Shown here: piece after piece, positions 34,940-43,119 of the stretch
Layout: each line of letters starts with the position of its first letter
How positions within the stretch are numbered: position 1 is the stretch's first letter
Assembly: GCF_002119405.1 (NCBI RefSeq)
Contig: NZ_MTBG01000001.1
Location: forward strand, 62,001-126,000
Source of the DNA: Pseudoruegeria sp. SK021
Lineage (GTDB): Bacteria; Pseudomonadota; Alphaproteobacteria; Rhodobacterales; Rhodobacteraceae
DNA length: 64,000 nt
Direction of reading: 5' to 3'
Position numbers and translations under genes: made by a program
Notes under the pieces: generated by a model
The model's input: the letters and a program-made list of their open reading frames with translations, nothing else
What the model was told of the DNA's origin: nothing
Databases searched by the model: none

Positions 34940-36742
34940 TCACCCTTCAAATAAATCCGTCAGTTCAAAGCGCGTGACATCCACCAGCCCCATATCCGAC
35001 AGGCGCAATTCGGGAATTACCACCAGCGCCAGCAGGGAATGCTGCATATACGCGTTGTTCAGGTTGCAGCCGCAGTCGGCCATGGCCGCGACCATTCGGT
35101 CGGCACTTGCCGCCACCTCTTGCGCCGGGGCGTCAGACATCAGGCCCGCCACCGGCAAGCGCACCAGCGCCAGCTCCTTCCCGTCTTTCCAGACGGTGAT
35201 ACCGCCGCCAACCTCGCCCAGCCGGTTGGCCGCCGCCGCCATATCGGCGCGCGAGGTGCCAACCACGATCATATGGTGGCTGTCATGCGCCACGGTCGAG
35301 GCAATCGCCATATTCCCGGTATAGCCAAACCCCGAAACGAAGGCGTTCTGCACCGCGCCAGTGCCGCGATGGCGTTCGACCAAGGCGATCTGGCAAACAT
35401 CGGCGGCAGGATCCCCCTGCACACAACCATCCGTGACCGGCAGTTCACGGATCAGCGCCTTGGTGGGGGCTTGGTTCTCGACCACGCCGATGACCTTGGC
35501 GGTGACCCGATTGGCCCCTTCGGGCGCGGCAATCTGGAAATCCTTATCGCTGAGGGTCTTGCCCAGATGTACCGTGTTGCGGGCATCCTCGGGCCAGTCC
35601 AGATGCGGGCAGTCGACGCGAATCTCACCGTCCTCGGCCACCAGAACGCCGCCTGCGAAGACCTGCTCGATCGGCAGGGTGGTCAGGTCAGAGGTCAGGA
35701 TCACATCGGCCCGTCGCCCGGGCGCGATGCTGCCCAATTCGCGTTCCAGCCCGAAATGGGTGGCGGTGTTGATCGTCGCCATCTGCAAGGCGATCAGCGG
35801 ATCGCAGCCGCAGGCAATGGCGTGCCGCACTACCCGGTTCATATGGCCATCATTGACCAGCGTGCCGGAATGGCTGTCGTCGGTGCACAGGATGAACCCG
35901 CGCGGGTCCAGCCCCTTTTCGGTGACCGCTGTAATTTGAGTTTCGACATCGTACCACGCCGAGCCGAGCCGCATCATCGACCGCATCCCCTGCCGCACCC
36001 GGGCAATGGCGTCGGCCTCGCAGGTGCCTTCATGGTCGTCAGCCGGGCCGCCCGCCGCATAGGCGTGAAAGGCCGGCCCCAGATCGGGGCTGGCATAGTG
36101 GCCACCCACCGTCTTGCCCGCCCGCTGTGTCGCAGCAATCTCGGCCAGCATCTTGGGGTCACCCGCCACGACGCCGGGAAAGTTCATCATCTCGCCCAGA
36201 CCGATAATCCCGGGCCAGTCCATCGCTTCGGCCACGTCCTCGGCGCTAATCTCGTAGCCAGTGGTTTCCAGACCCGGCGCAGAGGGCGCGCAGCTGGGCA
36301 TCTGGGTAAAGATGTTGATCGGCTGCATCAGCGCTTCGTCATGCATGAAGCGCACGCCGCGCAGACCCAGCACATTGGCGATCTCATGCGGATCGGTGAA
36401 CATGGTGGTGGTGCCGTGCGGAATGACCGCGCGGGCAAATTCCGCCGGGGTCAACATGCCGGATTCGATATGCATATGACCGTCACACAGGCCCGGGATC
36501 ATAAAGCGCCCTTCGGCCTCGACCACCTTGGTTTCTGGTCCGATGCAATGGCTGGCATCCGGGCCGCAATAGGCAAAACGCCCCGCCACGATGGCCAGAT
36601 CATGATCGGGCAGACACTCGCGGGTGTGGACATTGACCCAAACGCCGCCCCGGATCACGAGGTCAGCAAAACTTCGGCCAGAGGCCACATCGATCAGGCG
36701 GGGGGCAACAGAGGCCCAGCTGGATACTTTGGACATGACCAT
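34940..36742 (-). CDS. ade: Adenine deaminase
   Basis: A ~600-residue amidohydrolase. Metal ligands are visible in DGHMHIESG (about 90-98), TDPHEIANVLG, GGHYASPDL and ILCTDDSHSGTLV; the C-terminal Adenine_deam_C domain begins with NRVTAKVIGVVEN, and the terminal part contains MADCGCNLNNAYMQHSLLAL. It deaminates adenine to hypoxanthine and ammonia with a manganese/iron centre. The start is unclear: GTG at 36751, ATG at 36742 and ATG at 36736 are in frame and none has a strong ribosome site. It is translationally close to amn (4 bases apart), forming a two-gene purine salvage operon. Confidence 0.95.
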   Translation of the reverse strand: MVMSKVSSWASVAPRLIDVASGRSFADLVIRGGVWVNVHTRECLPDHDLAIVAGRFAYCGPDASHCIGPETKVVEAEGRFMIPGLCDGHMHIESGMLTPAEFARAVIPHGTTTMFTDPHEIANVLGLRGVRFMHDEALMQPINIFTQMPSCAPSAPGLETTGYEISAEDVAEAMDWPGIIGLGEMMNFPGVVAGDPKMLAEIAATQRAGKTVGGHYASPDLGPAFHAYAAGGPADDHEGTCEADAIARVRQGMRSMMRLGSAWYDVETQITAVTEKGLDPRGFILCTDDSHSGTLVNDGHMNRVVRHAIACGCDPLIALQMATINTATHFGLERELGSIAPGRRADVILTSDLTTLPIEQVFAGGVLVAEDGEIRVDCPHLDWPEDARNTVHLGKTLSDKDFQIAAPEGANRVTAKVIGVVENQAPTKALIRELPVTDGCVQGDPAADVCQIALVERHRGTGAVQNAFVSGFGYTGNMAIASTVAHDSHHMIVVGTSRADMAAAANRLGEVGGGITVWKDGKELALVRLPVAGLMSDAPAQEVAASADRMVAAMADCGCNLNNAYMQHSLLALVVIPELRLSDMGLVDVTRFELTDLFEG

Positions 36743-36751
36743 AGCTGACAC

Positions 36752-37255
36752 AGGCCGCCCCAGATGAACAAGGCCTATTCATGTGCAAAATCATCGCAAC
36801 TTCGGACCGAGCCTCTCGCCATCCATGATCGGGACCGCCCGCGCGAAAATGGCCCAGACGGAAACGATTTATTAACCACGCAGGCTCTAGGAAAGAACGG
36901 TCGGAAACGATGTCGGAAACGACGGGTGCAAAAGGCACCATACTGGCGCACAACGCGTCTTGCCTACATGCTGGGGCCGGCGGTTAAAAACCGCCCGCCC
37001 CTGTGACCTGCCCCGCGTCGCCCCGTGCCCGGCAGCCGCACGCGCCAGCCCCGTCCGTCCGGGGACCCGGCTGGGGACAAGCGGCGGCTACAGGCCGGGC
37101 GCCCCCCCCTTCCCCCAGTCCAAGCCCAAAGGCAGAAACCGGCCGACAGCCGTTCCGCTTGGTTCTGCGGACGAATCGCGTGGCAAATGCGGTCTGGGCA
37201 ATTGAACCACCGGTACGGACCTGACAGAGTCCCGCGCAGTATTCCGGGAGACAGA
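36752..37255. other. Divergent gene-free region between ade and the GDPD gene
   Basis: 504 bases without a credible gene. It contains three copies of CGGAAACGA (36859, 36902, 36914), a stable hairpin (GGCGGTT/AACCGCC at 36979-36995 extended by GGGG/CCCC), and a C-rich stretch around 37100-37120. Promoters for both flanking genes must lie here. Confidence 0.6.
36973..37001. repeat. Hairpin in the ade/GDPD divergent region
   Basis: GGCGGTT (36979-36985) pairs with AACCGCC (36989-36995) around AAA, and GGGG/CCCC extends the stem across small internal loops. It has no T-run on either strand; the role is unknown. Confidence 0.45.
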
Positions 37256-39091
37256 ATGTTTATCCACGATTATATCCGTCAGGTGTGGCACCTGCGCTGG
37301 CCGCTGCTGGCCACACACGTGACCGTCTCGGTGATTGCCCTTGCGCTGATTTCGCCGCTGATCGGCGGTACGCTGCAACTGGGTCTGTCGCTGGCGGGGC
37401 AATCCGCCCTTGCCGATCAGGACATTGCGATGTTCCTACTCAGCCCCGCGGGCGTGATCGTGTTCTTGCTGATCGGCAGCTTGGTGTTGACCGCTGCGGT
37501 GATCGAACTGTCCGCGATGATGTGGGTACAGGTCTCGGCCAAAGGGGACCGGCGGAAATGGGGGCCAGCGGCGGTGCGTCAGGTGATCATGAAGGGTCCC
37601 AGACTGCTGCAATTCGCGGCCCACTTGATCGTCCGGCTGCTGGCGTTGTTTCTGCCGTTTCTAGCTGTGGCCGGGCTGATCGCCTATCAGCGCCTCAGTG
37701 CGCATGACATCAATTACTACCTCACCCTGCGTCCGGCTGAATTTCAGACCACCCTATACATCATCGCCCCCATTCTTGGGATCGGCGCACTGCTGGTGCT
37801 TAATCGTCTGGTGGCGTGGTCAATGGCCTTGCCGGTGGTGCTGTTCCGCCCAGGCCCGACCCGGCGCGCCTTTGGCATCAGCGCCCGCCTGACCAAAGGG
37901 CACCGACTGGGCCTCGCCTTGCGGTTCTCGCTATGGGCGCTGGTGGTGCTGGCGGTCGGGGCGCTGGTGACCTTGGGCGCCACCGGGCTTGCCCATCTGG
38001 CCGAAGGCTTTGGTCAGGCCGGAATTCGGCAGTTGGTCACCGTGGTGGGGACGGTCGTCGTAATCTGGGCCTTGGTTCTGACGGCGACCTCGACCCTGAC
38101 CACCGCTGGTTTTGCCGCCCTTCTGCTTGAGCGGTTTGCCCGCCTCGACACGGATCCCCTGCGCCTTCCCGACAGCAACACCCCCCTTTCGGAAAGCCGG
38201 ATGGCCCAATTCGGACTGACCCTGATCTTTATTGTGGGCTTCGCCGGTGCCCTTGGCGTGTCCCTGTTCGAAACCCTTAAATCCGTGGATCAGGTGCAGG
38301 TCATTGCCCATCGCGGCGCGGCGGGTCTTCGGCCAGAAAACACCTTGGCGTCGATCCAGAAGGCCATTGATGACGGCACCGATTGGGTCGAAATCGACGT
38401 TCAAGAAAGCGCCGACGGTGAAGTGATCGTCATCCACGACAGCGATTTCATGAAAATTGCCGGCATTCCGGTCAAGGTCTGGGAGATCACCCGCGCCGAG
38501 CTGGACCAGATGGATATCGGCAGCCATTTCGACCCGGCCTATTCTGCTGAACGGGTGCCCTTGTTGAAAGACGTGCTGGACGTGGCGCGGGACAAGGCCA
38601 AGGTATTGATCGAGCTGAAATATTATGGCCACAGCGATCGACTGGAAGAACGGGTCGCCGAGATCGTCGAAGCGGCCGGAATGGCCGACCAGATCGCGGT
38701 GATGTCACTAGAGGCCACGCAGGTTGCCCGGATGAAAGCCCTCCGTCCAGATTGGGATGTCGGCTTTCTGGCGGCGACCGCTGTCGGGGATCTGACCCGG
38801 CTGAATGCTGATTTTCTAGCGGTCAACACCGGCTTGGCCAAACCCAGCCTGATGCGCCACGCCAAATCGGCAGAGCAGCCGGTTCTGGTCTGGACCGTGG
38901 ATGACATGGTGACAATGTCCCAGATGATTTCACGCGGCGTATGGGGGCTGATTACCGACTATCCCGGCCGCGCCCGCGAGGTGATCGCCGCCCGCGAAGG
39001 TCTCAGCACCGGCGAGCGTCTGCTGATCGAACTGGCCGATCTGATGGGGCTGGAAATTGACCTGCCCATTCGGATGACCGATGGGGCGTAA
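37256..39091 (+). CDS. Membrane glycerophosphodiester phosphodiesterase
   Basis: A 611-residue protein in two parts. The first ~345 residues form a GDPD-associated membrane domain with about 6-8 predicted segments. The rest is a GP-PDE TIM-barrel domain starting VIAHRGAAGLRPENT (catalytic His near 353), with the metal-binding VEIDVQESADGEVIVIHD and later LIELKYYG and VWTVDD. Such enzymes cleave glycerophosphodiesters to glycerol-3-phosphate and alcohol. The orientation places the catalytic part on one side of the inner membrane; which side cannot be read with certainty. GGGAGA precedes the ATG. The following phospholipase-like gene overlaps by 11 bases, so both are likely cotranslated. Confidence 0.92.
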   Translation: MFIHDYIRQVWHLRWPLLATHVTVSVIALALISPLIGGTLQLGLSLAGQSALADQDIAMFLLSPAGVIVFLLIGSLVLTAAVIELSAMMWVQVSAKGDRRKWGPAAVRQVIMKGPRLLQFAAHLIVRLLALFLPFLAVAGLIAYQRLSAHDINYYLTLRPAEFQTTLYIIAPILGIGALLVLNRLVAWSMALPVVLFRPGPTRRAFGISARLTKGHRLGLALRFSLWALVVLAVGALVTLGATGLAHLAEGFGQAGIRQLVTVVGTVVVIWALVLTATSTLTTAGFAALLLERFARLDTDPLRLPDSNTPLSESRMAQFGLTLIFIVGFAGALGVSLFETLKSVDQVQVIAHRGAAGLRPENTLASIQKAIDDGTDWVEIDVQESADGEVIVIHDSDFMKIAGIPVKVWEITRAELDQMDIGSHFDPAYSAERVPLLKDVLDVARDKAKVLIELKYYGHSDRLEERVAEIVEAAGMADQIAVMSLEATQVARMKALRPDWDVGFLAATAVGDLTRLNADFLAVNTGLAKPSLMRHAKSAEQPVLVWTVDDMVTMSQMISRGVWGLITDYPGRAREVIAAREGLSTGERLLIELADLMGLEIDLPIRMTDGA

Positions 39092-39635
39092 GTGGTCGGG
39101 TGCCGTTCTGCTGTGGGGCGCGCTGTCCGGTGGCCCGCTTGCTGCCCAAGACGGGCTGTGGATGGAGGTCTGGCTGCACGAGCCGCTAATGACCCAAGTC
39201 AATGCGCCAGAGCCACAGCTTGCGCCCTTTGAAACCGACGGGTGCAGCGGCGGCATGACCGATGCGTGGACCACCCTTGCCGGGATTTCACCGGCCTTTG
39301 CGGGACAGAATGGCGCCCGCCCCCCGTGGGAGCCATGCTGTGTCGCCCATGACCACGCCTATCACAATGCCGGTGGCACCACGACGGCGGACGCCAGTGC
39401 TGCTGCGCGCTTATCCGCAGACCAAACCCTTCGAACCTGCGTCGAAGGCTGGGCCGAGCGCGATACCTCGCCCGCGATTGAGACCTACGGGCTGACCCCG
39501 GCGCAATTGGCCCAGAACTATTCCGCCCTCGCGCTGGCGATGTATCAGGCCGTGCGCCTTGGCGGTGCGCCCTGTTCGGGCTTGCCGTGGCGCTGGGGCT
39601 ATGGCTATCCGCAGTGTTCGCCTTTAGGCGAGTGA
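39081..39635 (+). CDS. Secreted phospholipase A2-like protein
   Basis: A 184-residue protein with a signal peptide (about 22 residues, ending GGPLAAQ). It contains a calcium-loop-like DGCSGG (53-58) and the PLA2 helix CCVAHDHAYH (86-95) with the His90-Asp91 dyad. A later Asp114 in the ADQTLRTC helix resembles the distal catalytic Asp. Cys55, Cys86, Cys87, Cys120, Cys165 and Cys179 could form three disulfides. This supports a PLA2 fold, but activity is an inference. It overlaps the stop of the membrane GDPD gene, suggesting joint phospholipid turnover. Both family calls rest on motifs only. Confidence 0.75.
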   Translation: MGRKWSGAVLLWGALSGGPLAAQDGLWMEVWLHEPLMTQVNAPEPQLAPFETDGCSGGMTDAWTTLAGISPAFAGQNGARPPWEPCCVAHDHAYHNAGGTTTADASAAARLSADQTLRTCVEGWAERDTSPAIETYGLTPAQLAQNYSALALAMYQAVRLGGAPCSGLPWRWGYGYPQCSPLGE

Positions 39636-39693
39636 CGTTTTCCGCGCCTTCCCCCGTGACAGCCCGCACCGACTGTGCTTTAACGCCGCTCTA

Positions 39694-39773
39694 AGACAGG
39701 GGCGCCCGTTGTGATGGGCTGAGATCGTACCCTTTGAACCTGACCCGGTTAGTCCCGGCGTAGGAAGTCTTTC
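39694..39773 (+). promoter_or_regulatory. TPP riboswitch (THI element)
   Basis: The conserved core is clear: the GGGGCGCC helix, GGGCTGAGAT, GTACCCTTTGAACCTGACCCGG, and the closing GTAGGAAGTC. It binds thiamine pyrophosphate. It sits upstream of thiY-tenA-thiZ-thiX, which fits thiamine-precursor salvage, and is followed at once by a terminator, the likely expression platform. Confidence 0.95.
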
Positions 39774-39779
39774 GCAGAC

Positions 39780-39797
39780 AAGGGCCGCGCCCTTTTT
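39780..39797 (+). terminator. Terminator of the TPP riboswitch expression platform
   Basis: AAGGGC, a 3-base loop, GCCCTT and further T residues, directly after the aptamer. Ligand binding would favour this hairpin and stop transcription of the thi genes. Confidence 0.75.
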
Positions 39798-39997
39798 GCG
39801 CCAGCTTCCGATTGACAAAGGAGGCTGGACAACGATGCCAACACATCTGCCCGACCCATAAGCCCCGCACCGCGATGTGCCGGTGGGGGCGATGCTGTGT
39901 GCCGCATCTGGGCCAACACGCTGTCCGGCATCCAAGCCCCCAGCCCCCCCTTAAACGACATCTGATCTTCTGATTATCCGACCCAAAAGGACCCCTG

Positions 39998-40933
39998 ATG
40001 AAACATCTCGCCCTCGCCTTTGGCCTGCTCACTGCCACTCCTGCATTGGCGCAGGACCAAATGTCCCTGATCCTCGATTGGTTCGTAAACCCCGATCACG
40101 CGCCGATCATTGTGGCCCAAGAACTGGGGTATTTTGCGGACGAAGGCCTAGAGGTCGAAATCATCGCCCCGGCCGATCCGGCCGATCCGCCCAAGATGGT
40201 CGCCGCTGGCCGTGCAGATTTGGCCGTGTCCTATCAGCCGCAAATGCATCTTCAGATCGCCGAAGGGCTGCCGCTGGTCCGCGTCGGCACGCTGATCGAG
40301 ACGCCACTGAATTGCCTGTTGGTCCTGGAAGACGGCCCGATCAAAACGCTGGCAGACCTAAAGGGCAAGAAGATCGGATATTCCGTCGCCGGTGTTGAAG
40401 AGGCGCTTTTGGGGCGACTTCTCGGCAATAATGGCCTCACACTGGACGATATCACGCTGGTCAACGTCAACTGGTCGCTGTCCCCGGCCCTGATGGCCGG
40501 TCAGGTGGATGCCACCATCGGCGCTTACCGCAATTTTGAGCTGAACCAGATGGAGATCGAAGGTGTCAACGGCACCTGCTTTTTCATCGAAGAAGAAGGC
40601 ATCCCTGCCTATGACGAGTTGATCTATGTCGCCAATCCCGACCGGATGGATGCGGACAAAATCCGCCGGTTCCTTGCCGCCACTGAACGCGCGGCGCATT
40701 TCATCGTCAACCACCCGCAGGACGGCTGGGACGCCTTCAGCGGCTACGCCGCCGAATTGCGCGATGAGTTGAACGCTATGGCATGGGACGACACGTGGCC
40801 CCGTCTGGCCCTGTCGCCATCTGGGCTGGATGCCGGACGCTATGCCCGCTTCGACACCTTTTTGTTCGAGGCCGGCCTGATCGACGCCACCCGCCCTGTT
40901 TCGGACTTGGCAATTGATCTGGGGGCCCAATGA
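39998..40933 (+). CDS. thiY: Thiamine-precursor ABC transporter substrate-binding protein (ThiY/NMT1-like)
   Basis: A 311-residue protein with a signal peptide (19 residues, ending ALA-Q) and the NMT1/THI5-like fold: LILDWFVNPDHAPIIVAQELGYFADEGLEVEIIAPADPADPPKMVAAGRADLAVSYQP. The family binds formylaminopyrimidine or a related HMP precursor. AAAAGGA precedes the ATG by 6 bases. It is the first full gene after the TPP riboswitch, and its stop overlaps the tenA start (ATGA). ThiY-type rather than ThiB is chosen because of the adjacent tenA and the NMT1 fold. Confidence 0.92.
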   Translation: MKHLALAFGLLTATPALAQDQMSLILDWFVNPDHAPIIVAQELGYFADEGLEVEIIAPADPADPPKMVAAGRADLAVSYQPQMHLQIAEGLPLVRVGTLIETPLNCLLVLEDGPIKTLADLKGKKIGYSVAGVEEALLGRLLGNNGLTLDDITLVNVNWSLSPALMAGQVDATIGAYRNFELNQMEIEGVNGTCFFIEEEGIPAYDELIYVANPDRMDADKIRRFLAATERAAHFIVNHPQDGWDAFSGYAAELRDELNAMAWDDTWPRLALSPSGLDAGRYARFDTFLFEAGLIDATRPVSDLAIDLGAQ

Positions 40934-41616
40934 CCCATCCAGATTACGGCCGCGCCTTCGGGCTGTTTCGCGACGCGGCCGGTCCGGCATGGACCGACTA
41001 CACCCGGCACGCTTTTGTGCAAAAACTGGGGGATGGCACGCTTCCGCGCGCGGCATTCCTGCATTATCTGGTGCAGGATTATGTCTTTCTGACCCATTTC
41101 ACCCGGGGCTGGGCCTTGGCCATCGTCAAGTCCGAAACCCTAGAGGAAACCCGCCTTTCCGCCAGCCTTGTGCAAGGGCTGGTACATGGCGAGATGCAGC
41201 TTCACGTCAAGATCTGCGCCGATGAAGGCATTTCCGAGCAAACCCTGTTTGAGGCAGCGGAATCGCCCGCAAATCTGGCCTATACGCGCTATGTGATGGA
41301 TGCCGGGCAAGCCGGGGATCTGTGCGATCTTCTGGCCGCCTTGGCACCTTGCGTCTTTGGCTATGGCGAGATCGGGCTGCAACTGGCCCAAACCCGCGCC
41401 GCCGACACGCCCTATGGCGATTGGATCGATACCTATGCCGGGGACGACTATCAGGCGTTGTGCCGGGATGTTGGCGTGATGCTGGACGGCGCGTTGACCC
41501 GCCGGATCGGATCGCCCTTAGACCTTGCGCCCCGATGGCCGCGCCTGTGCAAGCGGTTCAGCACCGCCACCGCGCTCGAGGTAGGGTTCTGGCAAATGGG
41601 GCTGGACCAAACATGA
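40930..41616 (+). CDS. tenA: Aminopyrimidine aminohydrolase TenA
   Basis: A 228-residue all-helical protein of the TenA/THI-4 family. The catalytic Cys (141) lies in ALAPCVFGYGEIG and the conserved Glu (217) in ATALEVGFWQMG near the C-terminus. TenA hydrolyses amino-HMP to HMP so that degraded thiamine can be reused. It overlaps both neighbours by ATGA junctions (40930 and 41613), so the four genes form a tightly coupled operon under the TPP riboswitch. This is consistent with import of formylaminopyrimidine and conversion to HMP, though a deformylase (ThiF-type/YlmB) is not seen next to it. Confidence 0.94.
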   Translation: MTHPDYGRAFGLFRDAAGPAWTDYTRHAFVQKLGDGTLPRAAFLHYLVQDYVFLTHFTRGWALAIVKSETLEETRLSASLVQGLVHGEMQLHVKICADEGISEQTLFEAAESPANLAYTRYVMDAGQAGDLCDLLAALAPCVFGYGEIGLQLAQTRAADTPYGDWIDTYAGDDYQALCRDVGVMLDGALTRRIGSPLDLAPRWPRLCKRFSTATALEVGFWQMGLDQT

Positions 41617-42338
41617 CCGTTGGGCCCGGCATCCAGTTGCAAGGCTCGGCCCAGCTTGGCGCTGATCTGTTGTTTCCGACCACCACACTCGATCTGGTGC
41701 CTGGCGGCTGGACCTGTCTGCTGGGCCCATCCGGGATCGGGAAATCAACGCTGCTTCGGCTGATTGCCGGGCTGCCCACTGGCGCCACATTTAACGGAAC
41801 GCTGCGGGCCAGCGACGACGCTGCTTTGGATGGCCGCGTCGCCTATATGGCGCAGGACGATCTGCTGTTGCCGTGGCTGAGCGTGCGCGAGAACGTCTGC
41901 GTTGGCGCCCGCCTACGCGGCACCCGGCCCGACCTTGGTCAAGCGGACGCGTTGATCGCCCGGGTTGGCCTGAGCGATCAGGCCAGCCGCCGCCCCGCCA
42001 CCCTGTCGGGGGGACAGCGTCAGCGGGTGGCCCTCGCCCGAACCTTGATGGAGGATCGGCCCATCGTGCTGTTGGATGAACCGTTCTCGGCGCTGGATGC
42101 CCGCACCCGCGCCGACATGCAGGAACTGGCCGCCGAAACCCTCCACGGCCGCACCGTCCTGCTGGTCACCCATGACCCGTGGGAGGCGGCACGCCTCAGC
42201 CACCGGATTTATCTGATGCGCCGCACCGGGCTCGAGACGATGCCCGCCCCGCCCGGCACCCCGGTCCGCGCCGTAGAAGACCCCGCCACCCTGCGCTATC
42301 AAGCCGAACTGTTGGGCCTGCTGAGGTCCGAGCCATGA
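41613..42338 (+). CDS. thiZ: Thiamine-precursor ABC transporter ATP-binding protein
   Basis: A 241-residue ABC ATPase of the nitrate/taurine/HMP-precursor type: Walker A GPSGIGKSTLLRL (about 38-50), signature LSGGQRQRVALARTL, Walker B IVLLDEPFSALD, and the H-loop VTHDPWEA. It powers the permease encoded just downstream. The ATG overlaps the tenA stop and the stop overlaps the permease start (42335-42338), both as ATGA. Membership in the riboswitch-controlled operon supports the thiamine-precursor assignment. The frame reads open upstream inside tenA but without protein character. Confidence 0.92.
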   Translation: MTVGPGIQLQGSAQLGADLLFPTTTLDLVPGGWTCLLGPSGIGKSTLLRLIAGLPTGATFNGTLRASDDAALDGRVAYMAQDDLLLPWLSVRENVCVGARLRGTRPDLGQADALIARVGLSDQASRRPATLSGGQRQRVALARTLMEDRPIVLLDEPFSALDARTRADMQELAAETLHGRTVLLVTHDPWEAARLSHRIYLMRRTGLETMPAPPGTPVRAVEDPATLRYQAELLGLLRSEP

Positions 42339-43084
42339 GCCCGTTGATGACCCGAATCGCCGTATCAGCGGCCATTACGGCGCTGCTGCTTGGCCTGTGG
42401 CACACTTTGGTGGTTCTGGCAGACTTGCCACCGTTCATCCTGCCGTCGCCTTGGCGCGTCGCCACCGCATTATGGTCAAATGCCGGACTCATTGCGCGGA
42501 ACGCGTGGGTGACCCTGACAGAGGTGCTGATTGGTCTGGTACTGGGCGCAAGCCTTGGCGCCGCCACCGCCCTATGGCTGGCGGTATCGCCCATGGCCCG
42601 GGTGCTGATCCGGCCTGCATTGGTGCTGACCCAAGCCCTGCCCGTTTTCGCGCTGGCCCCGATCCTGACCCTGTGGTTGGGCTATGGCCTGTGGTCGAAA
42701 GTTCTGATGGCGATCTTGATCATTTATTTTCCCGTCGCTTCGGCCTTTTTCGACGGGTTGATGCAGACACCGCGTGGCTGGCTGGATCTGGCTCAAGCCA
42801 TGCAAGCCACCCGGTCCCGCACCCTGTGGCGCATTCGGGTGCCCGCAGCCCTGCCATCCTTGGCATCTGGACTGCGTCTGGCGGCGGTCTATGCCCCCAT
42901 CGGGGCGATTATCGGGGAATGGGTCGGGGCCAGCAAGGGACTTGGCTATCTCATGCTACTGGCCAACGGCCGCGCCAAGATCGACCTGATGTTCGCGGCA
43001 CTCGTGGTGCTGGCGACAATGACGCTGCTCTTGCACCGGGCGGTCGGTTGGGCTTGCGACCGCATGACCGCCCGGTTGGATTAG
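42335..43084 (+). CDS. thiX: Thiamine-precursor ABC transporter permease
   Basis: A 249-residue BPD_transp_1 permease with six predicted segments. The N-terminal segment (VSAAITALLLGLWHTLVVLADLP) is followed by the periplasmic FILPSPWRVATALW found in SsuC/TauC/ThiX. The EAA loop is DLAQAMQATRSRTLWRIRVPAALPSLASGLRLA. It completes the thiY-tenA-thiZ-thiX unit. The ATG at 42335 overlaps the ATPase stop, and the longer upstream frame lies inside thiZ. A hairpin directly after the stop separates it from the convergent mechanosensitive channel gene. Confidence 0.92.
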   Translation: MSPLMTRIAVSAAITALLLGLWHTLVVLADLPPFILPSPWRVATALWSNAGLIARNAWVTLTEVLIGLVLGASLGAATALWLAVSPMARVLIRPALVLTQALPVFALAPILTLWLGYGLWSKVLMAILIIYFPVASAFFDGLMQTPRGWLDLAQAMQATRSRTLWRIRVPAALPSLASGLRLAAVYAPIGAIIGEWVGASKGLGYLMLLANGRAKIDLMFAALVVLATMTLLLHRAVGWACDRMTARLD

Positions 43085-43093
43085 ACTTGGCAG

Positions 43094-43119
43094 AGACCGG
43101 GGATCAATCGCCCCGGTCT
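43094..43119. terminator. Bidirectional hairpin between thiX and the MscS gene
   Basis: AGACCGGGG (43094-43102) pairs exactly with CCCCGGTCT (43111-43119). It spans the end of the mscS coding region. There is no strong T-run. Confidence 0.6.

Noticed and set aside
35039-36748. Long open frame (569 residues) antisense to adenine deaminase
   Set aside because: Fully opposite a firmly identified gene and rich in His/Arg/Gly without family motifs.
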